Under the pieces are notes generated by a model. The model was not told the DNA's origin, made no database searches, and saw only the letters and a program-made list of their open reading frames with translations. Of a stretch of DNA of 64,000 nt, positions 46,216 to 55,578 are shown piece after piece. The stretch comes from Mycobacterium terramassiliense (lineage in GTDB: Bacteria; Actinomycetota; Actinomycetes; Mycobacteriales; Mycobacteriaceae). Location of the stretch: the NCBI RefSeq assembly GCF_900157385.1, contig NZ_LT717699.1, positions 57,073 through 121,072 of the forward strand. The letters run 5' to 3'. Each line of letters starts with the position of its first letter. The stretch's first letter is position 1. The position numbers were made by a program, and so were the translations under genes.

Positions 46216-47391
46216 TCAGTGTCCGATGTGCTCTCGAAAACGCTTGTTGTACAACGTGAATCGCTCGTCGACCTGCTCGTTGTGCAGGCCGAAGTCTTGC
46301 AGGCCGTACGGCGGGCGCGGCAGCTCGCGGGGACGCACGTCCAGCCAGCGCCGCATCGCGTCTTCGGCCTGCGCGGTGAGCGGCAGGCCGACAGCGTCGT
46401 AGACGCGGGCCACCTGCCCGATCGGATCGGCCACCGCGTCGTCGAACCCGATGTCGGTGACCAGGCACGCCTGGTCGGTCCAGCCGTCCCGAACCGCCAT
46501 CGCCCGGTCATTGGTCCAGCCCATCCGCTCCAGCCACTGCGCGCTGACCCGCGGCAGGTCGACGGCGTCGGCGTGCATCGCATGCAGGGTGGCATTCAGG
46601 CTGGCTCCCGATGCGATCGTGGCGCGGGGGTCGCGGTGCATGTGCACGATGTGCAGGCCGGGGAACCGCGCCCGCAGCAATTCCAGGTAACCCAGGTGCG
46701 CCGGTGACTTGAGCACCCAGCGCTGAGGGCCTTCGCCAGAAGATCTCTGCCGCTTCTGCCACTGCAGGAATTGCAGCATGCGGTGCAGGTGGTCGTAGGC
46801 CGGGGAGAAGTCCTGCTCGTCGAGCCAGGCGCGGTAATGCGGAAGGTGAGCCCCGGATTCGGGCACGTGCGACAAGAATGCGTCGGCCAAAAAGACGATC
46901 TCCTCCTCGGCCTCGCGCGCGTACATGGGGTGGATGGCGAACAGTTCCGGTGCGAGTTCGCGCGATTTGACTTCCCGCGCTTCGCTGATGGCGATGCGCG
47001 GGTCGACATCGGTGAATTGGTGGTCCAGCCGGGGTGCGACCTCGACCACCTCCCAGCCGTAGGCGCAAACGAAGCGCGGGTCGGCGGCCAGCAGTCGCTG
47101 CAGCAGCGTGGTGCCGCTGCGCATCATCCCGACGACGACGATCGGCGGGGCGAGTCGCTCCTCGAGGATCTCCGGGTGACGGCGGATCCACTCCTGTGCC
47201 CGCAGCCGCATCCGCAGGCTGTGCACGATCCCCGACCGCAGGATGTGGATTCCGATCGCGTTGAGCTCGGCACGCGCGTAGTCGGCCAGCAACACCCGCA
47301 GCGGACGTTCGAATTCGCCGGGACCCCAGTCGTCCAGCGACTCCTTGCGTTGCGCGTCGGCCATGACGGCGGCGACGTCGAAGTGGCCCAC
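46216..47391 (-). CDS. Sulfotransferase-family protein
   Basis: This 391-residue PAPS-dependent sulfotransferase-like protein has the 5'-phosphosulfate loop GMMRSGTTLLQRLL (about 88-101) and the 3'-phosphate motif HRDPRATIAS near residue 260, with a WVLKSPAHLGYLELL segment between. It would sulfate a lipid, sterol or other small acceptor; none can be named. The GTG start lies 4 bp after the stop of the SnoaL-like gene. It is the only sulfur-transfer gene in the window. Confidence 0.88.
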   Translation of the reverse strand: MGHFDVAAVMADAQRKESLDDWGPGEFERPLRVLLADYARAELNAIGIHILRSGIVHSLRMRLRAQEWIRRHPEILEERLAPPIVVVGMMRSGTTLLQRLLAADPRFVCAYGWEVVEVAPRLDHQFTDVDPRIAISEAREVKSRELAPELFAIHPMYAREAEEEIVFLADAFLSHVPESGAHLPHYRAWLDEQDFSPAYDHLHRMLQFLQWQKRQRSSGEGPQRWVLKSPAHLGYLELLRARFPGLHIVHMHRDPRATIASGASLNATLHAMHADAVDLPRVSAQWLERMGWTNDRAMAVRDGWTDQACLVTDIGFDDAVADPIGQVARVYDAVGLPLTAQAEDAMRRWLDVRPRELPRPPYGLQDFGLHNEQVDERFTLYNKRFREHIGH

Positions 47392-47395
47392 CGGC

Positions 47396-47848
47396 TCAGA
47401 ACTTCAGGTGGTGGCTGACGTCGCCGACCTGGTCAACGAACATGGTGCGGCTGTCGAAGTGCCAGACGCCGTCGATCCGGTGGAAGGTGTCCTTATAGTG
47501 CCCGGTCACGATCACCTGGAGCGGCAAGTCCGGGGTGGCCTGGGTGACGCAGTAGTAGGACGTGCTGCGTGCGGTGCCCTCGGCATCGTCGATATGCAGC
47601 TGCACGTTGGACGTGAGGTGTTTGGTCTTCGGGGTGCCGTCGTCGTAGATGCGGGTGGCCATCTCGTACATGGCCCGCACCCGAGCGGCCCCGTCGAACA
47701 CCGTCTCCGGCGGACCGTCCTCGACCCCGCAGATGCGACCGTGCTCGAAGAGCCGGGCCACGCCGTCCAGGTCACCGCGGTCCAGGAGCTCAGCGTAGGT
47801 GAAAATCAGGTTGCTGATTTCCGTCGCGCTGTCACTCACGCCGACCAT
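47396..47848 (-). CDS. SnoaL-like (NTF2-fold) protein
   Basis: This 150-residue alpha+beta barrel protein has SnoaL-type features: SNLIFTYAELLDRGDLDGVARLFEHG at the start and the TKHLTSNVQLHIDD central strand. It ends HFDSRTMFVDQVGD. The family includes isomerases, cyclases and dehydratases that act on polyketide or steroid-like compounds. It is the first gene of the minus-strand cluster, with its promoter in the 52-bp divergent region shared with the SDR at 47901. Confidence 0.85.
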   Translation of the reverse strand: MVGVSDSATEISNLIFTYAELLDRGDLDGVARLFEHGRICGVEDGPPETVFDGAARVRAMYEMATRIYDDGTPKTKHLTSNVQLHIDDAEGTARSTSYYCVTQATPDLPLQVIVTGHYKDTFHRIDGVWHFDSRTMFVDQVGDVSHHLKF

Positions 47849-47886
47849 GTTGGCAGACCCGCGCTCATTTACATAGAACCTCCCAC

Positions 47887-47892
47887 TATTCT
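47887..47892 (+). promoter_or_regulatory. -10 element of the SDR gene (TATTCT), leaderless type
   Basis: TATTCT lies 8 bp before GTG 47901 in the divergent region between the SnoaL-like and SDR genes. It supports GTG 47901 over the TTG at 47892, which overlaps the box. Confidence 0.45.
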
Positions 47893-47900
47893 TGGTCGCC

Positions 47901-48803
47901 GTGACGTCACCGTGGACGCCGGGCCGCCTGGGCGAGCTGACCGGCAAACGAGTCGTGGTGACCGGTGCGACCAACGGCGTCGGGCTGGGCACGTCGCGCG
48001 CTCTTGCCCGAGCCGGGGCCCATGTGATCCTGGCCGTGCGCAACACCGAACTCGGTGAGCGGCGCGCGGCGCAGATGGGTGGCACCACCACCGTGGCCAA
48101 GCTCGACCTCGCCGACCTGTCTTCGGTGCGCGCTTTCCCCGACCTGATCGACGGGCAGATCGACATCCTGATCAACAACGCCGGCACCCTCACCGATCGC
48201 CGCACCGACACGGTGGACGGCTTCGAGATGACGCTGGGCACCAACCTGCTCGGACCTTTCGCGCTGACCAACTTGTTGTTGCCCCGGGTGCGTTCGCAGG
48301 TCATCAACGTGGGCTCCGACGCCCACCGGCACGCGACGTTGCACCTCGACGACCTGCATCTGCGCCGGCACAAATGGACGAGGCTGGGGGCCTACGGCCA
48401 GTCGAAGCTTGCGGTGATGTTGTGGGGGCTCGAGCTGGACCGCAGGCTGCGCGCCGCCGGATCGCCGGTCGTCACCCACCTCACCCACCCCGGCTGGGTG
48501 GCGTCGAACCTGTCGCACCTGTCCGACTCGCCGCTGATGTCGTTGTCGCACAAAGCGGTCAAGATCGTCGCCGACCGGCTGGCGAACGACATCGACGAGG
48601 GCGCCGCGCCCACGCTGTATTGCATCAGCGAACCGGTGCCGCCCGGCAGCTATGTGGGTGTCAGCGGCAGGCTGGGTCTGCGCGGCGGCCCCGTGCTCAT
48701 CGGCCGCTCTGTGTGCGCCTGCGACTACGACGCCGCCGCCCGCCTCGTCGCGTTCGCCGAACGGGAGACCGGCACGAAACTGGAGGTGCCCGCCCATGGG
48801 TGA
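47901..48803 (+). CDS. SDR-family oxidoreductase, retinol-dehydrogenase-like
   Basis: This 300-residue SDR has TGATNGVGLG in the nucleotide site, INNAG in strand 4, and a YGQSK active-site pair preceded by the conserved Asn-Val-Gly-Ser. The DAHRHATLHLDDL segment is typical of WW-domain oxidoreductase/retinol-dehydrogenase-like SDRs acting on hydrophobic alcohols. It overlaps the following SDR gene by 8 bp and is cotranscribed with it. Confidence 0.88.
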   Translation: MTSPWTPGRLGELTGKRVVVTGATNGVGLGTSRALARAGAHVILAVRNTELGERRAAQMGGTTTVAKLDLADLSSVRAFPDLIDGQIDILINNAGTLTDRRTDTVDGFEMTLGTNLLGPFALTNLLLPRVRSQVINVGSDAHRHATLHLDDLHLRRHKWTRLGAYGQSKLAVMLWGLELDRRLRAAGSPVVTHLTHPGWVASNLSHLSDSPLMSLSHKAVKIVADRLANDIDEGAAPTLYCISEPVPPGSYVGVSGRLGLRGGPVLIGRSVCACDYDAAARLVAFAERETGTKLEVPAHG

Positions 48804-49617
48804 ACTCGATGACACCGTCGCCGTCATCACCGGCGCCGCGCGGGGCCAGGGCCGCAGCCATGCCGTCGCCCTCGCCGAACAGGGCGCCGACATCGTCGCC
48901 GTGGACATCTGCGCCGACATCGACGCGATTCCGTACGCGCTGGGCACCAAAACCGATCTCGACGAGACCGCGCGGCTGGTGCGGCACGCGGGCGGCAGGG
49001 TCGTCCCCGTGGTCGCCGACGTCCGCGACCTGGCGCAGTTGCAAGCCGGGGTGCGGGCCGCGATCGACGAGCTCGGCGAGATCGACATCGTCATCGCCAA
49101 TGCCGGGGTGGTGGCGATCGGCGACACCGAGACTCACTCCGAACCGGTGTTCACCACGATCGTCGACACGAACCTCAAGGGCGTCTGGCACACGCTGCTG
49201 GCAACCGTGCCGTCAATCATTCGCAAGGGCCGGGGCGGTTCGGTCGTTATGGTCAGTTCGGCGCAGGGCCTGACCGGTCGGGGCGGCGACGGCAGCGCCG
49301 CGATGTTCGCCTACGCCGCCTCCAAGCACGGTGTCGTAGGACTGATGCGCTCGGCGGCGAACGCCTACGCGCAACACAAGATTCGGGTCAACGCAGTGCA
49401 CCCCAGCGGTGTCGCGACGCCGATGATTCTCAACGACTTCGTGGCGAACCGGATGATCGACAATCCCAACCCGGCCGTCTCGCAGACGCTGCTGCCCGGC
49501 GTGCCGCTGGTCGAGGCGCGCGACGTCACCGAAGCGGTGCTGTGGCTCGTCGGCCCGCGGTCGCGCTACGTCACCGGCGTGTCCATACCGGTCGACGCCG
49601 GTCACGTCGTGATGTGA
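48796..49617 (+). CDS. Mycofactocin-associated SDR-type oxidoreductase
   Basis: This 273-residue SDR has GAARGQGRSHAVALAEQGADIVAVDIC at its start, with the insertion and the acidic VDIC that mark the mycofactocin-coupled SDR subgroup, in which bound NAD is not exchanged. The catalytic YAASK is present. The family oxidises alcohols and passes electrons to mycofactocin; the substrate here is unknown. The mft genes are not in this window. Confidence 0.87.
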   Translation: MGELDDTVAVITGAARGQGRSHAVALAEQGADIVAVDICADIDAIPYALGTKTDLDETARLVRHAGGRVVPVVADVRDLAQLQAGVRAAIDELGEIDIVIANAGVVAIGDTETHSEPVFTTIVDTNLKGVWHTLLATVPSIIRKGRGGSVVMVSSAQGLTGRGGDGSAAMFAYAASKHGVVGLMRSAANAYAQHKIRVNAVHPSGVATPMILNDFVANRMIDNPNPAVSQTLLPGVPLVEARDVTEAVLWLVGPRSRYVTGVSIPVDAGHVVM

Positions 49618-49626
49618 GGCGGGCGG

Positions 49627-49821
49627 TTAGCCGCGGACGACCTTGCCGGCCTTGATGCAGGACGTGCAGACGTTCAGGCGCTGCCTGTTGCCGCCGGGAC
49701 GGGTCACGACGTGCACGGTCTGGACGTTGGGGTCCCACCGGCGGCTGGTGCGGCGGTGGGAGTGCGACACCGACTTGCCGAAGCCGGGGCCTTTCCCGCA
49801 GATATCGCACACAGCGGCCAT
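49627..49821 (-). CDS. rpmB: 50S ribosomal protein L28, zinc-ribbon form
   Basis: This 64-residue protein of family length has VCDICG (Cys5, Cys8) and VCTSC (Cys52, Cys55), the zinc-binding C+ version of L28. In mycobacteria, zinc-free paralogues replace such proteins under zinc limitation. GAGGAG precedes the ATG. It diverges from the DAK2 gene. The 281 bp between them hold a TAGGCT box near 49972 but no gene. Confidence 0.95.
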   Translation of the reverse strand: MAAVCDICGKGPGFGKSVSHSHRRTSRRWDPNVQTVHVVTRPGGNRQRLNVCTSCIKAGKVVRG

Positions 49822-50102
49822 GGTTCTAGCTCCTCAAATGTCTTAGGGTCCGGCAGGTGGCCAGGACGGCCCGGAATGACTCGGGCCAGCCCAGGATACC
49901 GACTGACATGGGCAACCACCAAAACGATCAACACCCGCCCGGCGACGTACCCCGGACTGTCGCCCGCCCTGGCTAGGCTCAATGCGCCGGTGCGCTCGGG
50001 CAGCAGGCGTGCGGTCATGGCTGGCCGCCGCGCGCGTCGTCGCCGGGCTACGCTGGCGCCCACCGGGGGCCGGCGCTGGGAGGCTCCGAGGAGGTGGGTC
50101 GC

Positions 50103-51782
50103 GTGGGCACGTCAGAGGCGCTGCTGGACGCCGCGACCCTGCGGAACTGGGCGCACACCGCCGTCAGCGATTTGATCACCCACATCGACGAAATCAACCG
50201 GCTCAACGTGTTTCCGGTCGCCGATTCCGACACCGGCGCCAACATGCTGTTCACCATGCGTTCCGCCTTGGCCGAGGCCAACGCGGGCGCCGGCGCGGAC
50301 GGGGGGACGGGCTGCGTGGCGCGGGTGGCGGCGGCCCTGTCCTCCGGTGCGCTGAACGGCGCCCGCGGCAACTCCGGGGTGATCTTGTCGCAGATCCTGC
50401 GGGGGATCGCCGACGTCACCGCGGCCGCGGCGGCAGAGGCCGGCGGTGAGCTGCGCCACATGGACGCGGCCATTCTCGGGGCCGGGCTGCAGCGCGCCGT
50501 CGAGCTGGTCATCGCGTCGATGGGCGGCGACGAGGTGCCCGGGACCATCGTCTCGGTGTTGCGGGCCGCCGCCGACGCTATCGAAAAATGCGCCGACGAC
50601 GGGCTGGCCTCGGCGATCACCGCCGCCGGCGACGCCGCGGTGGTTGCCCTGGAAAAGACCCCCGAGCAGCTCGCCGTCCTGGCTGACGCCGGCGCGGTGG
50701 ACGCCGGCGGGCGGGGGCTGCTCGTCCTGCTGGACGCGCTGCGGTGCACCATCGGCGGGCAGGCGCCCGCGCGCACGGTCTACGAGCTGTCGCCGCGCGC
50801 CCCGGAGCCCGATGCCCCCGCCGCGCGCCCCGGCCCGCAGTTCGAGGTGATGTACCGGCTGGACGGCTGCGACACCGCGGCCGCCCACCTCCTGCGCAAT
50901 CGGCTCGAGGAGCTCGGGGAATCGGTGGCGCTGGCGCAGGCCGCCGCGGAGGAGTCGGCCCGGATCGACAGCTACTCCGTGCACGTGCACACCGACGACG
51001 CCGGCGCCGCCGTGGAAGCCGGCCTGGCGGCGGGGCGGCTCAGCCGGATCGTCATCTCGGCGCTGAGCTCCGGAGCGGCCGGGCGGCCGGCGGGCGGCTG
51101 GACGCGCGAACGCGCCGTGTTGGCCGTCGTCGACGGCGACGGCGCCGCCGAGTTGTTCTCCGCCGAGGGCGCTTGCGTCCTGCAGCCCGACCCGGCCGCG
51201 AACATCAGCGCCCACCAGCTGGTGCGCGCCGTCGTCGACACCGGCGCCGCCCAGGTGATGGTGCTGCCCAACGGGTACGTGGCCGCCGAGGAGCTGGTCG
51301 CCGGGTGCACCGCTGCCATCGGGTGGGGGATCGACGTGGTGCCGATCCCGACCGGGTCGATGGTGCAGGGGCTGGCCGCCCTGGCCGTGCACGAGCCGGA
51401 AAGACAGGCGGTCGACGACGGCTTCACCATGGCCCGCGCCGCCGGCGCGTCCCGGCACGGATCGGTGCGCATCGCGACCGGGAGCGCGCTGACGTGGGCC
51501 GGTCGCTGCCAGCCCGGCGACGGCCTGGGCATCGCCGGCGACGAGGTGCTCATCGTGGCCGGCGATGCCGCCGGGGCGGCGATCGGACTGCTCGACCTGC
51601 TGCTGGCGTCGGGCGGCGACCTGGTGACCGTGTTGATCGGCGCGGGCATCGAGGACGAGGCCGGGGCCGGCGCCGTGGGCGACGTCCTGCAGAAGCACGT
51701 GCACGACAATCACCCGGGGACCGAGCTGATGACCTACCGCACCGGCCACCGCGGCGACGTTCTGCTGATCGGGGTCGAGTAG
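50103..51782 (+). CDS. DAK2-domain protein, FakA-like (Rv2974c/Rv2975c in one frame)
   Basis: This 559-residue protein has an N-terminal DAK2 ATP-binding domain (LNVFPVADSDTGANMLFTM near residue 37, the ARGNSGVILSQILRG loop). A middle and C-terminal DegV-partner-like region (about 250-559) follows. In Firmicutes, FakA phosphorylates fatty acids bound to FakB (DegV) proteins. GTG 50103 follows GAGGAGG at 8 bp. From memory, the M. tuberculosis orthologue is annotated as two genes, but here it is one uninterrupted frame. It precedes recG by 2 bp. Confidence 0.88.
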   Translation: MGTSEALLDAATLRNWAHTAVSDLITHIDEINRLNVFPVADSDTGANMLFTMRSALAEANAGAGADGGTGCVARVAAALSSGALNGARGNSGVILSQILRGIADVTAAAAAEAGGELRHMDAAILGAGLQRAVELVIASMGGDEVPGTIVSVLRAAADAIEKCADDGLASAITAAGDAAVVALEKTPEQLAVLADAGAVDAGGRGLLVLLDALRCTIGGQAPARTVYELSPRAPEPDAPAARPGPQFEVMYRLDGCDTAAAHLLRNRLEELGESVALAQAAAEESARIDSYSVHVHTDDAGAAVEAGLAAGRLSRIVISALSSGAAGRPAGGWTRERAVLAVVDGDGAAELFSAEGACVLQPDPAANISAHQLVRAVVDTGAAQVMVLPNGYVAAEELVAGCTAAIGWGIDVVPIPTGSMVQGLAALAVHEPERQAVDDGFTMARAAGASRHGSVRIATGSALTWAGRCQPGDGLGIAGDEVLIVAGDAAGAAIGLLDLLLASGGDLVTVLIGAGIEDEAGAGAVGDVLQKHVHDNHPGTELMTYRTGHRGDVLLIGVE

Positions 51783-51784
51783 CC

Positions 51785-54004
51785 GTGGCGTCGCTGTCCG
51801 ACCGGCTGGACTACGTCGTGGGCGGCAAGATCGTGCCCCTCCTCGACGAGGTGTTCGGCATTCGCACCGTCAACGACCTGTTGCGCCACTACCCGCGCGG
51901 CTACACGGAGGGCGCCGCCGTGCGGGGCGCCGAAAACGAGCGGCCGGAAGAGGGCCAGCACATCACCATCGTCGACACCATCACCGATGCGCACTCCTTC
52001 CCGATGAAGAAGACCCCCAGGAGGAAGTGCCTGCGCATCACCGTCGGCTCCGGGCGCGGCAAGGTGACCGCGACGTTCTTCAACGCGGACTACATCAGCA
52101 AGGACCTCACCAAAAACACGCGCGTGATGCTCTCCGGTGAAGTCGGGTTCTTCAAGGGCGCGATGCAGCTGACGCACCCGGCCTTCCTCGTCCTCGACTC
52201 GCCGGACGGGCGCAACCGCGGCACCAAATCGCTGAAAACCATCGCGAACGCCTCCCACACCGCCGGCGGCGACGAGGTGATCGAGGTTCTCGAAGGCCGC
52301 TTCTACGCGATCTATCCCGCCAGTTCCAAACTGCAGAGCTGGGACATCTTCGCTGCCGTGCGCCAGGTGCTCGACGTCCTCGACCCGGTGCCCGATCCGC
52401 TGCCCGCGGACCTGCGCGCCGAACTCGGCCTGATCACCGAGGACGAGGCGCTGCGCGCGATCCACCTCTCCGAGGACGAGCGCGAACGGCAAAGGGCCCG
52501 GGAGCGATTGACGTTCGACGAAGCCGTCGGCCTGCAGTGGGCGCTGGTCGCCCGCCGCCACGGTGAGCTGTCCGAGTCGGGGCCGCCGGCGCCCGCGCGG
52601 CCGGACGGCCTGAGAGCGGAACTGTTGCGGCGGTTGCCCTTCGAGCTGACCGGGGGACAGCGCGAAGTGCTGGAAGTGCTTTCCGAGGGTTTGGCGGCGA
52701 CCCGCCCGATGAACCGCCTGCTGCAGGGGGAGGTCGGCTCCGGCAAGACGATCGTCGCGGTGCTGGCCATGCTGCAGATGGTCGACGCCGGCTACCAGTG
52801 CGCGTTGCTTGCCCCTACGGAAGTGCTTGCGGCGCAACATCTCCGGTCGATCCACGATGTCCTGGGCGAGTTGGCGATGGCGGGCCAGCTGGGCGGGGCG
52901 GACAACGCGACGCGGGTGGCCCTGCTCACCGGTTCCATGACGGCCGCGCACAAGAAGCACGTCCGCGACGAGGTCGCCGGCGGTCATGCCGGCATCGTCG
53001 TCGGTACCCATGCGCTGCTGCAGGACGCGGTGGACTTCCACAACCTCGGCATGGTGGTGGTCGACGAACAGCATCGATTCGGTGTCGAACAGCGGGATCA
53101 GTTGCGCGCCAAGGCCCGTGCCGGCATCACACCGCACCTGCTGGTGATGACGGCAACGCCGATACCGCGCACCGTTGCGCTCACCGTGTACGGCGACCTG
53201 GAGACCTCGACACTGCGCGAACTCCCGCGCGGTCGCCGGCCGATCGCCAGCAACGTCATCTTCGTCGCCGACAAACCCACCTGGCTCGAACGTGCCTGGC
53301 ACCGCATCATCGAGGAGGTCTCGGCGGGCCGTCAGGCCTACGTGGTGGCGCCCCGGATCGACGAGACCGACGACACCGAAAAACGCGAGGAGGGCCGCCG
53401 GCCCTCTTCCACCGCGGTCGGGCTCTTCGACCGGTTGCGCTCGCGCGAGCTGGCGGACCTGAGGCTGGCGCTGATGCACGGTCGCTTGTCGGCCGACGAG
53501 AAGGACGCCGCGATGGCGGCGTTTCGCGCGGGTGAGGTCGATGTGCTGGTCTGCACCACGGTCATCGAGGTCGGAGTCGACGTCCCCAATGCCACGGTCA
53601 TGCTGGTGATGGACGCCGACCGGTTCGGCATCAGCCAGCTGCATCAGCTGCGTGGGCGCATCGGCCGCGGCGAGCATCCGAGCCTGTGCCTGCTGGCCAG
53701 CTGGGTTCCCCCGGACTCGCAGGCCGGCCGGCGGTTGCGTGCGGTCGCCGAGACCCTGGACGGGTTCGCCCTCGCCGACCTTGACCTCAAGGAGCGCCGC
53801 GAAGGAGATGTGCTGGGCCGCAACCAATCCGGCAGGGCGGTCACCCTGCGGCTGCTGTCGCTGGCCGACCACGGAACCTACATCGAAGCCGCCCGCGACT
53901 TCGCGGTCCACGCCTACGAGCGGGATCCGTCGAACGGCGAATTGGCTTTGCTTGCCGCGCGTTTCACCGACACCGATCGAATCGACTACCTGGACAAGGC
54001 ATGA
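51785..54004 (+). CDS. recG: ATP-dependent DNA helicase RecG
   Basis: RecG regresses stalled replication forks and processes recombination junctions. The 739-residue protein has an N-terminal wedge/OB domain (about 1-200) and superfamily 2 helicase motifs: Walker A GEVGSGKT near 317, DEQHRFG near 425, TATPIPRT, and QLRGRIGRG near 622. The C-terminal TRG region completes the translocation domain. It is tightly spaced after the DAK2 gene, and its ATGA end overlaps the next gene. Confidence 0.97.
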   Translation: MASLSDRLDYVVGGKIVPLLDEVFGIRTVNDLLRHYPRGYTEGAAVRGAENERPEEGQHITIVDTITDAHSFPMKKTPRRKCLRITVGSGRGKVTATFFNADYISKDLTKNTRVMLSGEVGFFKGAMQLTHPAFLVLDSPDGRNRGTKSLKTIANASHTAGGDEVIEVLEGRFYAIYPASSKLQSWDIFAAVRQVLDVLDPVPDPLPADLRAELGLITEDEALRAIHLSEDERERQRARERLTFDEAVGLQWALVARRHGELSESGPPAPARPDGLRAELLRRLPFELTGGQREVLEVLSEGLAATRPMNRLLQGEVGSGKTIVAVLAMLQMVDAGYQCALLAPTEVLAAQHLRSIHDVLGELAMAGQLGGADNATRVALLTGSMTAAHKKHVRDEVAGGHAGIVVGTHALLQDAVDFHNLGMVVVDEQHRFGVEQRDQLRAKARAGITPHLLVMTATPIPRTVALTVYGDLETSTLRELPRGRRPIASNVIFVADKPTWLERAWHRIIEEVSAGRQAYVVAPRIDETDDTEKREEGRRPSSTAVGLFDRLRSRELADLRLALMHGRLSADEKDAAMAAFRAGEVDVLVCTTVIEVGVDVPNATVMLVMDADRFGISQLHQLRGRIGRGEHPSLCLLASWVPPDSQAGRRLRAVAETLDGFALADLDLKERREGDVLGRNQSGRAVTLRLLSLADHGTYIEAARDFAVHAYERDPSNGELALLAARFTDTDRIDYLDKA

Positions 54005-54711
54005 ACCGCAAGCTGCTGCTGTGGTTGTCGGCGATCGCCGTGCTCGCGGTGCTGGTGGCCTATCAGACGCTGGGATCCCAGGCCGCCAAGCGCGCCGAAG
54101 TGGCCGCCCGCGCCGACGTGCCCACCGTCCAACCCGGCGCGGACGTGCTCGCCGGTGTCGCGGTGCTTCCCGAGCGGGCCCACCGCTACGACTACCGGCG
54201 CCCGGCGTTCGGCGACGCCTGGGACGACGACAACGACGCACCGCTGGGGCACAACGGGTGCGACACCCGCGACGACATCCTCAACCGCGATCTCGTCGAC
54301 AAGACCTACGTGTCGACCAAGCGCTGCCCGGACGCCGTGGCCACCGGCACCCTGCACGACCCGTACACCAACACCACGGTTGCGTTCCAGCGTGGCGCCA
54401 AGGTCGGTGAGGCGGTGCAGATCGACCACATCGTCCCGCTGGCCTACGCCTGGGACATGGGGGCCTACGGCTGGCCGCCGCCGGAGCGCCTGCGGTTCGC
54501 CAACGACCCGGCCAACCTGCTGGCCGTGGAAGGGCAGGCCAATCAGGACAAGGGCGACTCGCCGCCGGCCCAGTGGATGCCGCCGAACACCGCTTTCGCG
54601 TGCCAGTACGCCATGCAGTTCATCACCGTGCTGCGCGGTTACCAGCTGCCGGTGGACCAGGCCTCGGCGGGGGTGCTGCGGCAGGCGGCGGCCACCTGCC
54701 CGGCGGGCTGA
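54001..54711 (+). CDS. Exported HNH-type nuclease (Rv2972c family, DUF1524)
   Basis: This 236-residue protein has an N-terminal signal anchor (about 5-23) followed by an extracytoplasmic domain. Its core, residues 140-190, contains QIDHIVPLAYAWDMGA and FANDPANLLAVEGQANQDKGD. This is the His-Asn-His arrangement of DUF1524/GmrSD-type endonucleases. Two cysteine pairs may form disulfides. The ATGA start overlaps recG, so an exported nuclease is coupled to a DNA-repair helicase. Confidence 0.85.
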   Translation: MNRKLLLWLSAIAVLAVLVAYQTLGSQAAKRAEVAARADVPTVQPGADVLAGVAVLPERAHRYDYRRPAFGDAWDDDNDAPLGHNGCDTRDDILNRDLVDKTYVSTKRCPDAVATGTLHDPYTNTTVAFQRGAKVGEAVQIDHIVPLAYAWDMGAYGWPPPERLRFANDPANLLAVEGQANQDKGDSPPAQWMPPNTAFACQYAMQFITVLRGYQLPVDQASAGVLRQAAATCPAG

Positions 54712-54726
54712 ACCTCCCGGCCGGCG

Positions 54727-55578
54727 TTACGGGCCCTCGTACGTGTCGGGATCCGGGCGCAGCCGGGTGCCGTCGTTGAGACCGTTGATCGCGTCCATGT
54801 GCTCGCCGGCCAGCTCGAAATCGAAGATGTCGAGGTTGGTGGCGATGTGCTCGGGTTTGCTCGAGCGGAAGATCACCGAATTGCCCAATTGCACGTTCCA
54901 CCGCAACAGAATTTGCGCGGGCGTCTTGCCGTATTCGGCGGCGACCGAGTTCACCGTCGGGTTATCCATCAGCTTGCCGAGAACCAGCGGCGTGTAGGAC
55001 TGCGTGACGACGTTGTGCTGCGCATTCGCTTTGCGCAGATCGGCCTGGTTGAGCAGCGGGTGCAGCTCGACCTGGTTGACCGCGGGGGTGACGAAGGTCA
55101 GGTCGATGACCGTCGAGAGGTGATCCTCGGTGAAGTTGGAAACCCCGATCGAGCGGGCCTGGCCTTCCCCGCGGGATTGGATCATGCCGCCGAACGCGTC
55201 GACGTATTTGCCCTGCGCCGGCGCCGGCCAATGAATGAGGTAGAGGTCGACGTAGTCGAGGCCGAGTCGCTCCAGGCTGGCGGTGCAGGCCACCGGGGCC
55301 TTGGAAAAACCGTGGTCCTCGGTAGCCAGCTTGGTGGTGACGAACAGCTCCGCGCGCGGGATGCCGGAAGCCGCGATCGCGCGGCCGACGCCGGCCTCGT
55401 TGCCATAGGCGGCGGCGGTGTCGATGAGCCGGCACCCGATCTCCAGCGCGGCCGCGACGGCGCGCTCGGCTTCGTCCTCCGAGAGGTCGGCGACGCCCAG
55501 GCCGAGCACCGGCATGGTGTTTTCGTCGTTAAGCGCTATCGACGGTATGGCGGCGCCCGACTCGCCAGTCAATGTCAT
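54727..55578 (-). CDS. Aldo-keto reductase (Rv2971 family)
   Basis: This 283-residue (alpha/beta)8-barrel aldo-keto reductase has the full tetrad Asp53, Tyr58, Lys84 and His117, and the GVSNF motif. It reduces aldehydes such as methylglyoxal with NADPH. M. tuberculosis Rv2971 is the close homologue. Its ATG overlaps the terminal TGA of a decayed second aldo-keto reductase, so the two were once a translationally coupled tandem pair. Confidence 0.93.
   Translation of the reverse strand: MTLTGESGAAIPSIALNDENTMPVLGLGVADLSEDEAERAVAAALEIGCRLIDTAAAYGNEAGVGRAIAASGIPRAELFVTTKLATEDHGFSKAPVACTASLERLGLDYVDLYLIHWPAPAQGKYVDAFGGMIQSRGEGQARSIGVSNFTEDHLSTVIDLTFVTPAVNQVELHPLLNQADLRKANAQHNVVTQSYTPLVLGKLMDNPTVNSVAAEYGKTPAQILLRWNVQLGNSVIFRSSKPEHIATNLDIFDFELAGEHMDAINGLNDGTRLRPDPDTYEGP

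Noticed and set aside
43194..49617. Integrated genomic island with attachment sites
   Set aside because: No integrase, no tRNA target, no flanking direct repeats were seen, and base composition and codon use look like the neighbours.
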